A stretch of DNA of 64,000 bases from Rhodobacteraceae bacterium CCMM004 (lineage in GTDB: Bacteria; Pseudomonadota; Alphaproteobacteria; Rhodobacterales; Rhodobacteraceae). The stretch is taken from positions 186,001-250,000 of the forward strand of contig RZWH01000003.1 of assembly GCA_004005435.1 (NCBI GenBank), in the 5' to 3' direction. The position numbers were made by a program, and so were the translations under genes. The notes beneath the pieces were generated by a model, which had not been told where the DNA came from, searched no databases, and saw only the letters and a program-made list of their open reading frames with translations. Shown here in pieces: positions 1-7,670 of this stretch. Numbering within the stretch: the first letter of the stretch is position 1; every line of letters begins with the position of its first letter.

Positions 1-518
1 GAAAAGCCGACGATGGCCGACCGCGGGCGCATCCGGCTGATCTTGCGCGCGCCGGTGTAGATCAGGGTCGACAGCCGCTCGCGCCGCTGGAACGTGGCCT
101 GCGGCACCAGTGCGGCGATGGCGGGCCGCATGGTCTCGGCCCCCAGAAACAGCGTCTCATGGGTGCCGCGGGCGCGCAGCAGCCGGTCGGTGAAGACGTG
201 GCCGCGCTCGGGGTCGCCGCAGAGCTGGATCTCGTCGACCGCCAGGAAATCGGGGCCAAGCCCCTCGGGCATCGCCTCGACCGTGGCGACCCAGTATTGC
301 GTGCGCGGCGGCACGATCCGCTCTTCCCCGGTGACGAGCGCGACCACCGAGGGACCCCGCAGGCCGACGATGCGGTCGTAGACCTCGCGCGCCAAGAGGC
401 GCAGCGGCAGGCCGATGACGCCGGTGCGATAGGCCAGCATCCGCTCGATGGCATAGTGGGTCTTGCCGGTATTGGTGGGTCCGAGGACCGCGACGATGCG
501 GCCAGGCAGAGCGCTCAT
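1..518 (-). CDS. Suv3-like DExH-box helicase, N-terminal part (cut by window edge)
   Basis: The first 172 codons of a gene that runs off the left edge. The start is the ATG at 518-516. Residues 13-20 are a P-loop (GPTNTGKT) and residues 95-98 read DEIQ, a Walker B/DExH motif. This pairing is typical of the Suv3 family of superfamily II helicases, which unwind RNA and in mitochondria work with an exoribonuclease. Alphaproteobacteria carry a chromosomal copy usually annotated only as a helicase-related protein. The rest of the helicase core lies outside the window, so domain completeness cannot be judged. A gap of about 140 bp separates it from the next gene on the same strand, with nothing recognisable in it. 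Confidence 0.85.
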   Translation of the reverse strand, partial: MSALPGRIVAVLGPTNTGKTHYAIERMLAYRTGVIGLPLRLLAREVYDRIVGLRGPSVVALVTGEERIVPPRTQYWVATVEAMPEGLGPDFLAVDEIQLCGDPERGHVFTDRLLRARGTHETLFLGAETMRPAIAALVPQATFQRRERLSTLIYTGARKISRMRPRSAIVGF

Positions 519-660
519 GGGAGGGGTTCCGGGGGCGGAGGGGTCAGGCGCTGGCGCGCGGTGCGGGCGTCGGTAGCGGCATCGGCGGGGGCCTCCCCCA
601 AGGACGGTGAACGCGGCGGCGCGGTCCTGTCTAGGGACGGCCGCAGCGCTCCACAAGGGG

Positions 661-1242
661 CTAGAGCGCGGTGCCCTCGACCCGGTTGGACAGCCGTGCG
701 ATGGCCTCGGCCGCGCCTTCCTGCGCGGGATAGATCTCGGCCACGGCGCGCCAGGCCCGGAGCGCCGGCTGATCGTACCCCAGCTCCTCCAACATGACCG
801 CCAGACCGGTCAGCGCGCCGAAATGCCGGGGATTCAACGCCAGGGCCATGCGGATGTCGTCCAACGATTCGCCGTATCGGGCCTGGCGGAAATAGGCTGT
901 GGCGCGACCGTGCCAGCCCTCGGCGAACTCGGGCGCGTGGTCGATGACGGCCGTGAAGTGCTCGACCGCCAGGGCCGGATCGAAATCCTCCAGCGCCTTG
1001 TATCCGCGCTCCAGGAGGTAATCCATCGCCGGTGAGCCGGACCGCGCCCATTCCTCGCGGATCTTCTCGGCGATCTGTTCGGCCGCCGGCCCTTCGGCCT
1101 GGCGCAGCGCGTCGAAGAGATCGGCCAGCCCGGCGCCACCGCCGGATCCGTCCGCCTCCTTGCCCCAAGCGGCCCCGGCCGCGAGCCCCGCGGCCAGCAG
1201 TGTCGCAACGGCAGATTTGTGAAGTCGTGCAAGAACACCCAT
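661..1242 (-). CDS. Exported tetratricopeptide-repeat protein
   Basis: A 193-residue protein. The first 27 or so residues are a basic N-terminus plus an alanine/leucine-rich hydrophobic run ending near AWG-K, so it is probably exported to the periplasm or lipid-anchored there. From about residue 76 to 150 come TPR-like helical repeats (patterns such as AEGWHGRATAYFRQ and spaced ALALNP/LEELGY). TPR modules mediate protein contacts; no catalytic motif is visible. It lies alone on the minus strand, divergent from the SCP2 gene. Function beyond a protein-interaction role is not predictable from sequence. Confidence 0.8.
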   Translation of the reverse strand: MGVLARLHKSAVATLLAAGLAAGAAWGKEADGSGGGAGLADLFDALRQAEGPAAEQIAEKIREEWARSGSPAMDYLLERGYKALEDFDPALAVEHFTAVIDHAPEFAEGWHGRATAYFRQARYGESLDDIRMALALNPRHFGALTGLAVMLEELGYDQPALRAWRAVAEIYPAQEGAAEAIARLSNRVEGTAL

Positions 1243-1313
1243 AACGAGGGGGAGTTTAGCGCAGTCCGCGGAAAAGGCGACAGCCCCCGGACGATCACGA
1301 ATAGAGGATCACA

Positions 1314-1604
1314 ATGAGCGACACCATCGACCAGGCGGTTACCCAACTGAACGACAAGATCGACGGCGGCTTCGACGGCGGCACGGCCAAGTTCGTGTTC
1401 GAGGACGAAGGCACGATCATGCTCGACGACGGCGGCGCGCGGGCCGGCGACGACGAGGCGGACGTGACCCTCCTGGCCGACACCGACACGTTCCGCGAGA
1501 TGTTCGACGGCAGCCTCAACCCCACCGCCGCCTTCATGTCCGGGCGCCTCAGGATCGAGGGCGACATGGGCCTGGCGATGAAGCTCGCCGGGGTTCTGGG
1601 CTGA
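1314..1604 (+). CDS. SCP2 sterol-binding domain protein
   Basis: A 96-residue single-domain protein matching the SCP2 lipid-carrier fold. The C-terminal signature is visible (FMSGRLRIEGDMGLAMKL, about residues 77-93), as is the acidic central strand region. In bacteria these small proteins are thought to bind hydrophobic ligands; the ligand is unknown here. The gene ends four bases before the start of the alpha/beta hydrolase, so the two are probably cotranscribed. Members of this length are common in Rhodobacterales. Confidence 0.88.
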   Translation: MSDTIDQAVTQLNDKIDGGFDGGTAKFVFEDEGTIMLDDGGARAGDDEADVTLLADTDTFREMFDGSLNPTAAFMSGRLRIEGDMGLAMKLAGVLG

Positions 1605-1608
1605 GCCG

Positions 1609-2556
1609 ATGGAGCCCGCGCCCCTCTTTGAGGACATCGCGCGGGGGCCCGGCGGCGGCGCGGCCTATTGGGTGGACGCGGCCGACGGGCTGAGACTGCG
1701 CGTCGGGCACTGGCCCCGCGGCGACCGCGGGACCGTGCTGATGTTCCCCGGCCGCACCGAGTACGTCGAGAAATACGGCGACAGCGCGCGCGAGTTCGCC
1801 GCGCGCGGCTACGGGCTGATCGCTGTGGACTGGCGCGGCCAGGGCCTGGCCGACCGGATGCTGGGCGACCGTCTGGGCGGCCATGTGATGCGGTTCACCG
1901 ACTATCAGATGGACGTGGCCGCGACGGTCGCCGCGGCGCGGCGGCTGGACCTGCCGCGGCCCTGGCATCTGGTGGCGCATTCCATGGGCGGCTGCATCGG
2001 GCTCCGCGCGCTGGTCGAGGGGCTCGACGTCGCCTCGGTGGCGTTCTCCGCGCCCATGTGGGGGATTGCGCTGAAGCCCGCGCTGCGCCCCCTGGCCTGG
2101 TCGCTCAGTTGGGCGGCGGTGCGCACCGGGCTCGACCACCGCTATGCGCCCGGCACCTCGAGCGCGTCTTATCCCAACACGGCGCCGTTCGGCGAGAACA
2201 TGTTGACGTCGGACGCCGAGATGTACGCCTGGATGGCCGAGCAGGTGGACTGCCATCCCGAGCTGACGCTCGGCGGGCCGTCGATGCGGTGGCTCGGCGA
2301 GGCGCTGCGCGAGACCCGGGAGCTGAGCCTCCTGGCGTCGCCCGACCTGCCCTGCCTGTGCATCCTCGGCAGCGAGGAAAAGATCGTGGACGCCCAACGG
2401 ATTCGCGAGCGCATGGCCGTCTGGCCGGGCAGCCGGCTGGAGCTGGTCGACGGCGGACGGCACGAATGCATGATGGAGACGCCCGCCCGGCGGGCGGCGG
2501 TCTTTGCGATGATGGCCGACCATTTCGACGCCCACAGCGCGGCGAGCGCCGCCTGA
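1609..2556 (+). CDS. Alpha/beta hydrolase, lysophospholipase (PldB-like) type
   Basis: A 315-residue protein of the serine-hydrolase alpha/beta fold. Near the N-terminus is the strand/loop MFPGRTEYVEKY, typical of the lysophospholipase L2/monoacylglycerol lipase group. The nucleophile elbow is AHSMGG with Ser125. A late Asp (LGSEEKIVD) and a His (GGRHECMME) complete a plausible triad. There is no signal peptide, so it is probably cytoplasmic or membrane-peripheral. It sits directly behind the SCP2 lipid-carrier gene (4 bp gap), which fits a lipid substrate, but the true substrate is unknown. It converges with the Anbu gene, with 16 bp between stops. Confidence 0.88.
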   Translation: MEPAPLFEDIARGPGGGAAYWVDAADGLRLRVGHWPRGDRGTVLMFPGRTEYVEKYGDSAREFAARGYGLIAVDWRGQGLADRMLGDRLGGHVMRFTDYQMDVAATVAAARRLDLPRPWHLVAHSMGGCIGLRALVEGLDVASVAFSAPMWGIALKPALRPLAWSLSWAAVRTGLDHRYAPGTSSASYPNTAPFGENMLTSDAEMYAWMAEQVDCHPELTLGGPSMRWLGEALRETRELSLLASPDLPCLCILGSEEKIVDAQRIRERMAVWPGSRLELVDGGRHECMMETPARRAAVFAMMADHFDAHSAASAA

Positions 2557-2572
2557 CCGGGCAGCCGCAGCG

Positions 2573-3289
2573 TTAGAGCGCGATCTCGGCAAAGGCGTCC
2601 CGCAGCGCGGCGGACCAGGCCGTCGACATCGCATGGAACGCCTCGTCGTCGGCCTCGATCCGCCGCTGGAGGCCCACCCGCTGAGACCCCGCCTCGATCA
2701 CGGCGAGGTCCAGCGGCATCCCCACCGAGAGGTTCGACCGCAGCGTGCTGTCCATCGACAGCAGCACCGCCTTCTGCGCGTCGGCCAGAGAGGTGCGGCT
2801 GGTCACCACCCGGTCGAGAATGGGTTTGCCGTATTTGTGCTCGCCGATCTGGAGATAGGGTGTGTCCGACGTCGCCTCGATGAAGTTGCCCTCGGGATAG
2901 ATCAGGAACATCCGCATCTCGCCGCCCTTGCGCTGACCGGCGACGATCAGCGAGGCCTGGGCGTTCTGACCCTGGGCCCCCATCTTGCGCGAGACGTCCG
3001 CGGCGACCTCGCCGAGCGTGGTGCCGATCATCTCGGCCACCCCCAGCATGGTGTCGGCGGTCATGATCGACGGCCCGTCCGGAAGCGCCGCGGCGTCGCG
3101 GAGGCGCGCCATGGCGGTCTGCGTCACCGACAGGCTGCCCGCGGTCATGATCGCGATCACCCGCTCGCCCGGATCCTCGAACACGAACATCTTGCGATAG
3201 GTCGAGATGTTGTCGACCCCGGCATTGGTGCGAGTATCCGACAGCAGGACGATCCCCGCCTCCAACATCAGCCCGACGCAGTATGTCAT
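2573..3289 (-). CDS. Anbu-type bacterial proteasome homologue (proteasome-type protease)
   Basis: A 238-residue Ntn-hydrolase. The protein begins M-TYCVGL: removal of Met exposes Thr2 as the N-terminal nucleophile, the hallmark of Anbu (ancestral beta subunit, COG3484). The downstream core contains the SDTRTNAGVDNIS strand with the acidic residue and later SMDSTLRSNLSVG. The ATG at 3289-3287 was chosen because it alone places Thr at position 2; an in-frame extension upstream exists but would bury the nucleophile. In known genomes Anbu is linked to an alpha-E protein, a transglutaminase-like protein and a circularly permuted ATP-grasp ligase. All three are present here on the same strand at 5823-9086, but two plus-strand genes lie between. 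Substrate is unknown. Confidence 0.92.
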   Translation of the reverse strand: MTYCVGLMLEAGIVLLSDTRTNAGVDNISTYRKMFVFEDPGERVIAIMTAGSLSVTQTAMARLRDAAALPDGPSIMTADTMLGVAEMIGTTLGEVAADVSRKMGAQGQNAQASLIVAGQRKGGEMRMFLIYPEGNFIEATSDTPYLQIGEHKYGKPILDRVVTSRTSLADAQKAVLLSMDSTLRSNLSVGMPLDLAVIEAGSQRVGLQRRIEADDEAFHAMSTAWSAALRDAFAEIAL

Positions 3290-3457
3290 AATCTGTTTCC
3301 CAACCTGGACGACGCCCGCAGGATGCGCGCACAGACCCGGGCAAACCACAACCCCCCGCCTCCGGTTCCCCGTCCCGAGGCATGGGCCGACAGCGGCGCG
3401 CGGATGCGCCAGGAGCGCACCGCCCCCCGTTGCGACAAAAGGGCGGGGCCGCCGCCT

Positions 3458-3480
3458 GGGGGCGGGACGGCGCTGCCCGG
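3458..3480 (+). repeat. Copy 1 of dispersed GGCGGGACGGCGCTGC intergenic repeat
   Basis: Twenty-three bases whose core is GGCGGGACGGCGCTGC. An identical 23-base stretch lies on the opposite strand at 19289-19311, a 20-base copy at 19398-19417 and a 19-base copy at 54298-54316. All four are intergenic. Here it lies in the gap between the divergent Anbu and MFS genes. Role unknown. Confidence 0.7.
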
Positions 3481-3550
3481 ACAGCGGCCAGGCGCGCGCC
3501 CATTCGCTGGGCGATTTCACTCTCCGAAATCCTGTTCTAGAGTGGCCCCC

Positions 3551-4888
3551 ATGCCCTCGGTCCTCTCCCACCCCGTCTTCGCCCGCCTCTTCGCCGCCCA
3601 GGTCGTCGCGCTCTTCGGCACGGGGCTGCTGACGGTCGCGCTGGGGCTTTTGGCCTTCGATTTGGCGGGGGCATCGGCGGGCGCGGTCCTGGGGACCGCC
3701 TTGGCGATCAAGATGGTGGCCTATGTCGGCCTCGCCCCCGTGGTCCAGGCCCTGTCCGCGTCGCTGCCGCGCAAGGGCGTGCTGATCGGCGCCGACCTGG
3801 TGCGGGGCGGCGTGGCGCTGATGCTGCCCTTCGTCACCGGGGTGGGACAGATCTATGTGCTGATCTTCGTCCTCCAGGCGGCCTCGGCCACCTTCACCCC
3901 GGCGTTCCAGGCGACGATCCCCGACGTGCTGGACGACGAGGCCGACTATACCCGGGCGCTGTCGCTGTCGCGCATGGCCTACGACCTGGAGAGCCTGTTG
4001 AGCCCGGCGCTGGCCGCGCTCCTGCTCACCGTGATCTCGTATCACTCCCTCTTCGTGGGGACGGTCCTGGGGTTTTTCGGATCGGCGGTGCTGGTCGCCT
4101 CGGCGCACCTGCCGCCGCGGGCGCCGGACAGCATCCCCCGCCCCTTCGTCGAGCGGGTGACGCGGGGCACGCGCATCTATCTGGCGACTCCGCGGCTCAG
4201 GGGGCTCTTGGCGCTCAACCTGACGGCGGCGGCCTCGTCCGCCTTCGTGATCGTCAACACGGTGGTGCTGGTGCGGGCGGGATACGGCGCCTCCGAAGCG
4301 GCGCTGGCCATGGCCATGGCGGCCTTCGGCGCGGGGTCGATGACCGCCGCCCTCGCCCTACCGGGTGTGTTGGAGAGGACCGGCGACCGGCCGGTGATGG
4401 TGGCCGCCGCGGTCTGCCTCACCGCCGTCACCATGGGGGGCGGCCTGTGGCTGTGGCGAACTGGGCTACCGCCCTGGCCGGTGTTCCTGGCGACCTGGGC
4501 GGTCTGGGGCCTGCTGTTCGCCGCCATCGTCACGCCCTCGGGGCGGCTCCTGAAGCGCTCGGCGCGGGCCGAGGACCGCCCTGGCGTCTTTGCCGCGCAA
4601 TTCGCGCTGAGCCACGCCTGCTGGCTCGTCACCTATCCCTTGGCCGGATGGGTCGGGGCCGCCGCGGGGCTCGGCCCCGCGCTGGTGCTCCTGGGCGTCC
4701 TGGCCGGGGTGGGCGCCGTGGCCGCCCTGCGCCTCTGGCCGGCCGAGGACGACGTGGCGCTGGCCCATAGTCACCCCGACCTGCCCCCGGACCACCCACA
4801 TCTGCGGGCTTATCCGGGCCAGGGGCGGCGCCATCGCCACACCTTTGTCATCGACGACGAGCACCAGGCTTGGCCCACCCACGGTTGA
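3551..4888 (+). CDS. MFS transporter with histidine-rich C-terminal tail
   Basis: A 445-residue polytopic membrane protein with about 10-12 hydrophobic segments and the MFS layout (two bundles, a loop rich in Pro/Arg near residue 190). The start at 3551 opens directly into the first helix (MPSVLSHPVFARLFAAQ), so a much longer upstream in-frame reading is rejected. The last 45 residues are hydrophilic and carry many His and Asp (HSHPDLPPDHPHL, then RRHRHTF). Such tails occur in metal-exporting MFS proteins (NreB-like), so metal efflux is possible but not shown. It is divergent from Anbu; a copy of a dispersed short repeat sits in the 261-bp intergenic gap. Confidence 0.85.
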   Translation: MPSVLSHPVFARLFAAQVVALFGTGLLTVALGLLAFDLAGASAGAVLGTALAIKMVAYVGLAPVVQALSASLPRKGVLIGADLVRGGVALMLPFVTGVGQIYVLIFVLQAASATFTPAFQATIPDVLDDEADYTRALSLSRMAYDLESLLSPALAALLLTVISYHSLFVGTVLGFFGSAVLVASAHLPPRAPDSIPRPFVERVTRGTRIYLATPRLRGLLALNLTAAASSAFVIVNTVVLVRAGYGASEAALAMAMAAFGAGSMTAALALPGVLERTGDRPVMVAAAVCLTAVTMGGGLWLWRTGLPPWPVFLATWAVWGLLFAAIVTPSGRLLKRSARAEDRPGVFAAQFALSHACWLVTYPLAGWVGAAAGLGPALVLLGVLAGVGAVAALRLWPAEDDVALAHSHPDLPPDHPHLRAYPGQGRRHRHTFVIDDEHQAWPTHG

Positions 4889-4954
4889 GCGATTGTCGGA
4901 CTTTCGCCGCGCATTCTCCATATAGTTGCGCCGGTCCCCGGGCATACCGGCACC

Positions 4955-5848
4955 ATGAGACGCCTTCCCAACCCCAAAGCGATTCTCGCCGCCATGCTCG
5001 CAATGTCGGTCGGACAGGCCACGACGACCTCTGCCGGACAGCGCGACTATACCGACACCGATTGGACCGTGACACTGCACGACAACTGCGGACTGCCCGT
5101 TCCGTCCAGTCGCGCGGTCCATGCGGACCGGCAGGGATCGGTCCGCTGGACGACGGTGGGCAAGGATCGGCAGTTGATCTTTCACCTTCGACGCGGCGAC
5201 CGCGGCCGCTGCCGCTCGGACGACCGGCCCCGGCACGGCGCCCCGTTCTGGGAACGGGCCGAACTGCGCCAGATCGGGGCGCTGGACCCGCTGCGGCGGC
5301 ACCGCATCTCCTTGACCGCGAAGTTCGCCGACGGCTTCATCGGCCGCCGCGAGACCTTTTTGCAGATCCACGGCTGGACCGGCGACTGCCCGTCGGCGCC
5401 CCTGGCGATGCTCCAGATGCACCGCCGCGCATTGCGTGCGACGCTGCTCACCGTGCCGCCCAGCAGCGACGCCGAGCGGCGCGGCACGCTCCGCCCGGTG
5501 CCGATGGACCGCATCGACGTCACCGACTTGCGCGACAGCGACACCGCAATCGTGCTGGACCTGGACATGACCGCGCGCCCCTATCTGGCGAGCCTCACGG
5601 TGAACGGTCAGACGCTGTTTTCCGAGCGGCCGGTCCACGCCGTGCCCTGCGCGGTGCCGCGGATCAAGCTGGGGATCTACCGCCCCGGTGGGATCAACCC
5701 CGGCCGCTCGACCCTGATCGTGGACGACATCCGCGTGGACAGCACCCCGCCCCCGGGCGAGACCCTGGGCACCGCGCGCCGCCCCACCGCCGCCCAGCCG
5801 GGGCCGTCGGCCATCGTGCCGATCACTGCGCGCTCTCCATCACCGTGA
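4955..5848 (+). CDS. Secreted polysaccharide-lyase-like protein (heparin lyase I fold)
   Basis: A 297-residue protein with an N-terminal signal-like segment (residues 1-27, hydrophobic MLAMSVG stretch then TTSAG). The body carries the scattered motifs of the polysaccharide lyase fold PF14099: FWERAELRQ near residue 93, ETFLQIHGW near 132 and PRIKLGIYRPG near 235. These correspond to the beta-jelly-roll strands lining the substrate cleft. The target polymer is unknown. The C-terminal 30 residues are Pro/Ala-rich and overlap the 3' end of the convergent transglutaminase gene by 26 bp, so the last residues may be less constrained. It separates Anbu from its partner genes. Confidence 0.68.
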   Translation: MRRLPNPKAILAAMLAMSVGQATTTSAGQRDYTDTDWTVTLHDNCGLPVPSSRAVHADRQGSVRWTTVGKDRQLIFHLRRGDRGRCRSDDRPRHGAPFWERAELRQIGALDPLRRHRISLTAKFADGFIGRRETFLQIHGWTGDCPSAPLAMLQMHRRALRATLLTVPPSSDAERRGTLRPVPMDRIDVTDLRDSDTAIVLDLDMTARPYLASLTVNGQTLFSERPVHAVPCAVPRIKLGIYRPGGINPGRSTLIVDDIRVDSTPPPGETLGTARRPTAAQPGPSAIVPITARSPSP

Positions 5849-6641
5849 CGGCGACCTCCATATTCTCGTCCCCGCCCCCGGCCGAGACACCGCGGATCGG
5901 GGCCGCCGCCACCGCGTCGTGGCCCGAGCCGATGCGGATATAGAGTTCGTTGGGGCAGCAGCCGTTGGCGGGGTCGAAGCCGACCCAGCCCAGCCCCTCG
6001 ACCCACAACTCGGCCCAGGCGTGGCTGGCCTCGTGGAACTGCCCGTCCGAGTCGGCGTGGAGGTATCCCGTCACGTAGCGCGCGGGCGTTCCCGTCGACT
6101 GCGCCGCCGCGATCAGGACATGGGCCTGGTCCTGGCAGACCCCCTCGCCCAAGGCCAGCGCCTCGGCGGCGGTCGTGTCGGAGGCGGTGACCCCGGCGCG
6201 ATAGACGACCGCCTCGGTCACCGCACGGGCGAGGGCATGGGCGCGGTCGAGCGGTGTCGTGGCGTCGGCGGTCGCCTCGGCCGCCAGATCGACGATGGCG
6301 CCTTCGCGCCGGGTCATCCGTGTGGGGCGGAGATAGGCCTGGGGCGGCACCCGTTCCTTCAACCCCAGGACGACGCCCGAGGTGTCGCGGGTCTCGACCT
6401 CGCCCGATACGCGCACGGTGACCGTGTCCACCGCCCCGCGCAGCGAGGCCGTCTCGATCCAATCGCCCGCGCCGTCGCGGAACCCCGTCCCGCGAATGGC
6501 ATCGGGACCTTCGACCGCGACGTCCCAGAACCGCACGTCCTGACCCGCGAACTGGCTAGGCCAGAGGCGCAGCGACTGCACCACTCCGCGCTTGGCCGGC
6601 GCATAGCGATAGGTGGTGGCGTGGTCGACCCGCAGCCTCAT
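5823..6641 (-). CDS. Transglutaminase-like cysteine protease of the Anbu cluster
   Basis: A 272-residue protein with an N-terminal beta domain (starts MRLRVDHATTYRY, as in bacterial transglutaminase N-terminal domains) and a papain-like core. The catalytic triad is visible: Cys169 in GEGVCQDQAH, His207 in EASHAWAEL, Asp223 in GFDPANG. The family cleaves or transfers at amide bonds; the substrate in this cluster is unknown, although a product of the ATP-grasp ligase has been proposed. The start codon overlaps the stop of the alpha-E gene by four bases (ATGA), showing one operon read 9086 to 5823. Confidence 0.92.
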   Translation of the reverse strand: MRLRVDHATTYRYAPAKRGVVQSLRLWPSQFAGQDVRFWDVAVEGPDAIRGTGFRDGAGDWIETASLRGAVDTVTVRVSGEVETRDTSGVVLGLKERVPPQAYLRPTRMTRREGAIVDLAAEATADATTPLDRAHALARAVTEAVVYRAGVTASDTTAAEALALGEGVCQDQAHVLIAAAQSTGTPARYVTGYLHADSDGQFHEASHAWAELWVEGLGWVGFDPANGCCPNELYIRIGSGHDAVAAAPIRGVSAGGGDENMEVAVTVMESAQ

Positions 6642-7591
6642 CCCGGCTCTCCTCTAAAATAGACGGTCGACACGGTCTCGCCGAGATCCGCCACGGACCG
6701 GATGAACCGGGTGAGGAACTCGTGCAGCCCTTCTTCGAAGATGTCGTCGACCGGCAGCTCGCTCAGATCGGCCACCAGCGCGCGGGCGCGGGTCTGGGCC
6801 ACGGTGCTCTTGCCATAACCCCGTGCCAGCCGCTCCAGGTGGTGCAGGGCGCCGTCGACCGAGGTGCTGAGCGACCGCGGCGCCTGGCGGTTCAGGACCA
6901 GGAAATCCACGATCTTCTTGGGCGTCGCCTCGCCGCCATAGACCCAGTTGAACGCCCGCTGGGCGCTGAGCGCCCTGAGGAGCGAGCGCCATTGGTAGTT
7001 GTCGAGCCCCGATCCCACCATGCTGACCTGCGGCAGGAGGACGTAGTATTTCACGTCCAAGAGCCGCGCGGTGCTGTCGGCCCGCTCCAGGTAGTGGCCG
7101 ATATTGGTGAAGTCGTAGCCGTCGTTGCGCAACTGCGTGGCCAGGCCCGCGCCGCGGATCAATGCGCAGGTGCGCAGCGTCCACTCCACCAGGTCCGAGG
7201 TGGCGAGCGCCGAGCGTTCGGTGCGGGCGATGTCCTGCACCTCCTGAAACGCGGTGTTGAGCGCGTCCCAGACCTGGCTGGTCAGCGCCGTGCGGACGAT
7301 GCGCCCGTTCTCGCGCGCCGTGGCGATGCAACTGGCCACCGAGCCGGGGTTGTCGCGGTCGAAGAAAAGATGCGTCTCGACGTTCCGCTCGACCGCCGCG
7401 CCGAACTTGGCGTCGAAGGCCGCCTTGGTGCCCGAGGCCAGAAGCACCGAGTCCCATTCGTTGCGGTAGCCGCCGCCGGTGTTGGGCAGGAGCGCGTTGC
7501 GCGCCCCCACCTCCAGGAGCCGGGCGTTGGTCTCGGCCCGCTCGACATGGCGCGCGATCCAATAGAGGCTCTCTGCGGTGCGGCTCAGCAT
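6638..7591 (-). CDS. Alpha-E domain protein of the Anbu cluster
   Basis: A 317-residue, almost wholly helical protein of the alpha-E family (DUF403). The N-terminus MLSRTAESLYWIARHVERAE is diagnostic, as are the HYLERADSTARLLDVKYY and RAFNWVY segments in the middle. The ATG at 7591 was chosen because it starts exactly at the family N-terminus; the in-frame region upstream is arginine/proline-rich and not conserved-looking. Alpha-E proteins are encoded beside circularly permuted ATP-grasp ligases and are thought to be partners in making or handling a peptide-like product. It is four bases overlapped with the transglutaminase gene and 79 bp behind the ATP-grasp gene. Confidence 0.93.
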   Translation of the reverse strand: MLSRTAESLYWIARHVERAETNARLLEVGARNALLPNTGGGYRNEWDSVLLASGTKAAFDAKFGAAVERNVETHLFFDRDNPGSVASCIATARENGRIVRTALTSQVWDALNTAFQEVQDIARTERSALATSDLVEWTLRTCALIRGAGLATQLRNDGYDFTNIGHYLERADSTARLLDVKYYVLLPQVSMVGSGLDNYQWRSLLRALSAQRAFNWVYGGEATPKKIVDFLVLNRQAPRSLSTSVDGALHHLERLARGYGKSTVAQTRARALVADLSELPVDDIFEEGLHEFLTRFIRSVADLGETVSTVYFRGEPG

Positions 7592-7670
7592 CGCGCGCCC
7601 CCATGCGCAGCCGCATGGTCGGGGTGGCGGCCGGCCGCAAAGCGGGCTGCGGGATCGGGGCGGCGGCTCC

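Noticed and set aside
2633-3550. Long in-frame extension upstream of the MFS gene
   Set aside because: The extra 306 residues are antisense to Anbu and have no membrane or family features; the MFS start at 3551 opens into its first helix.
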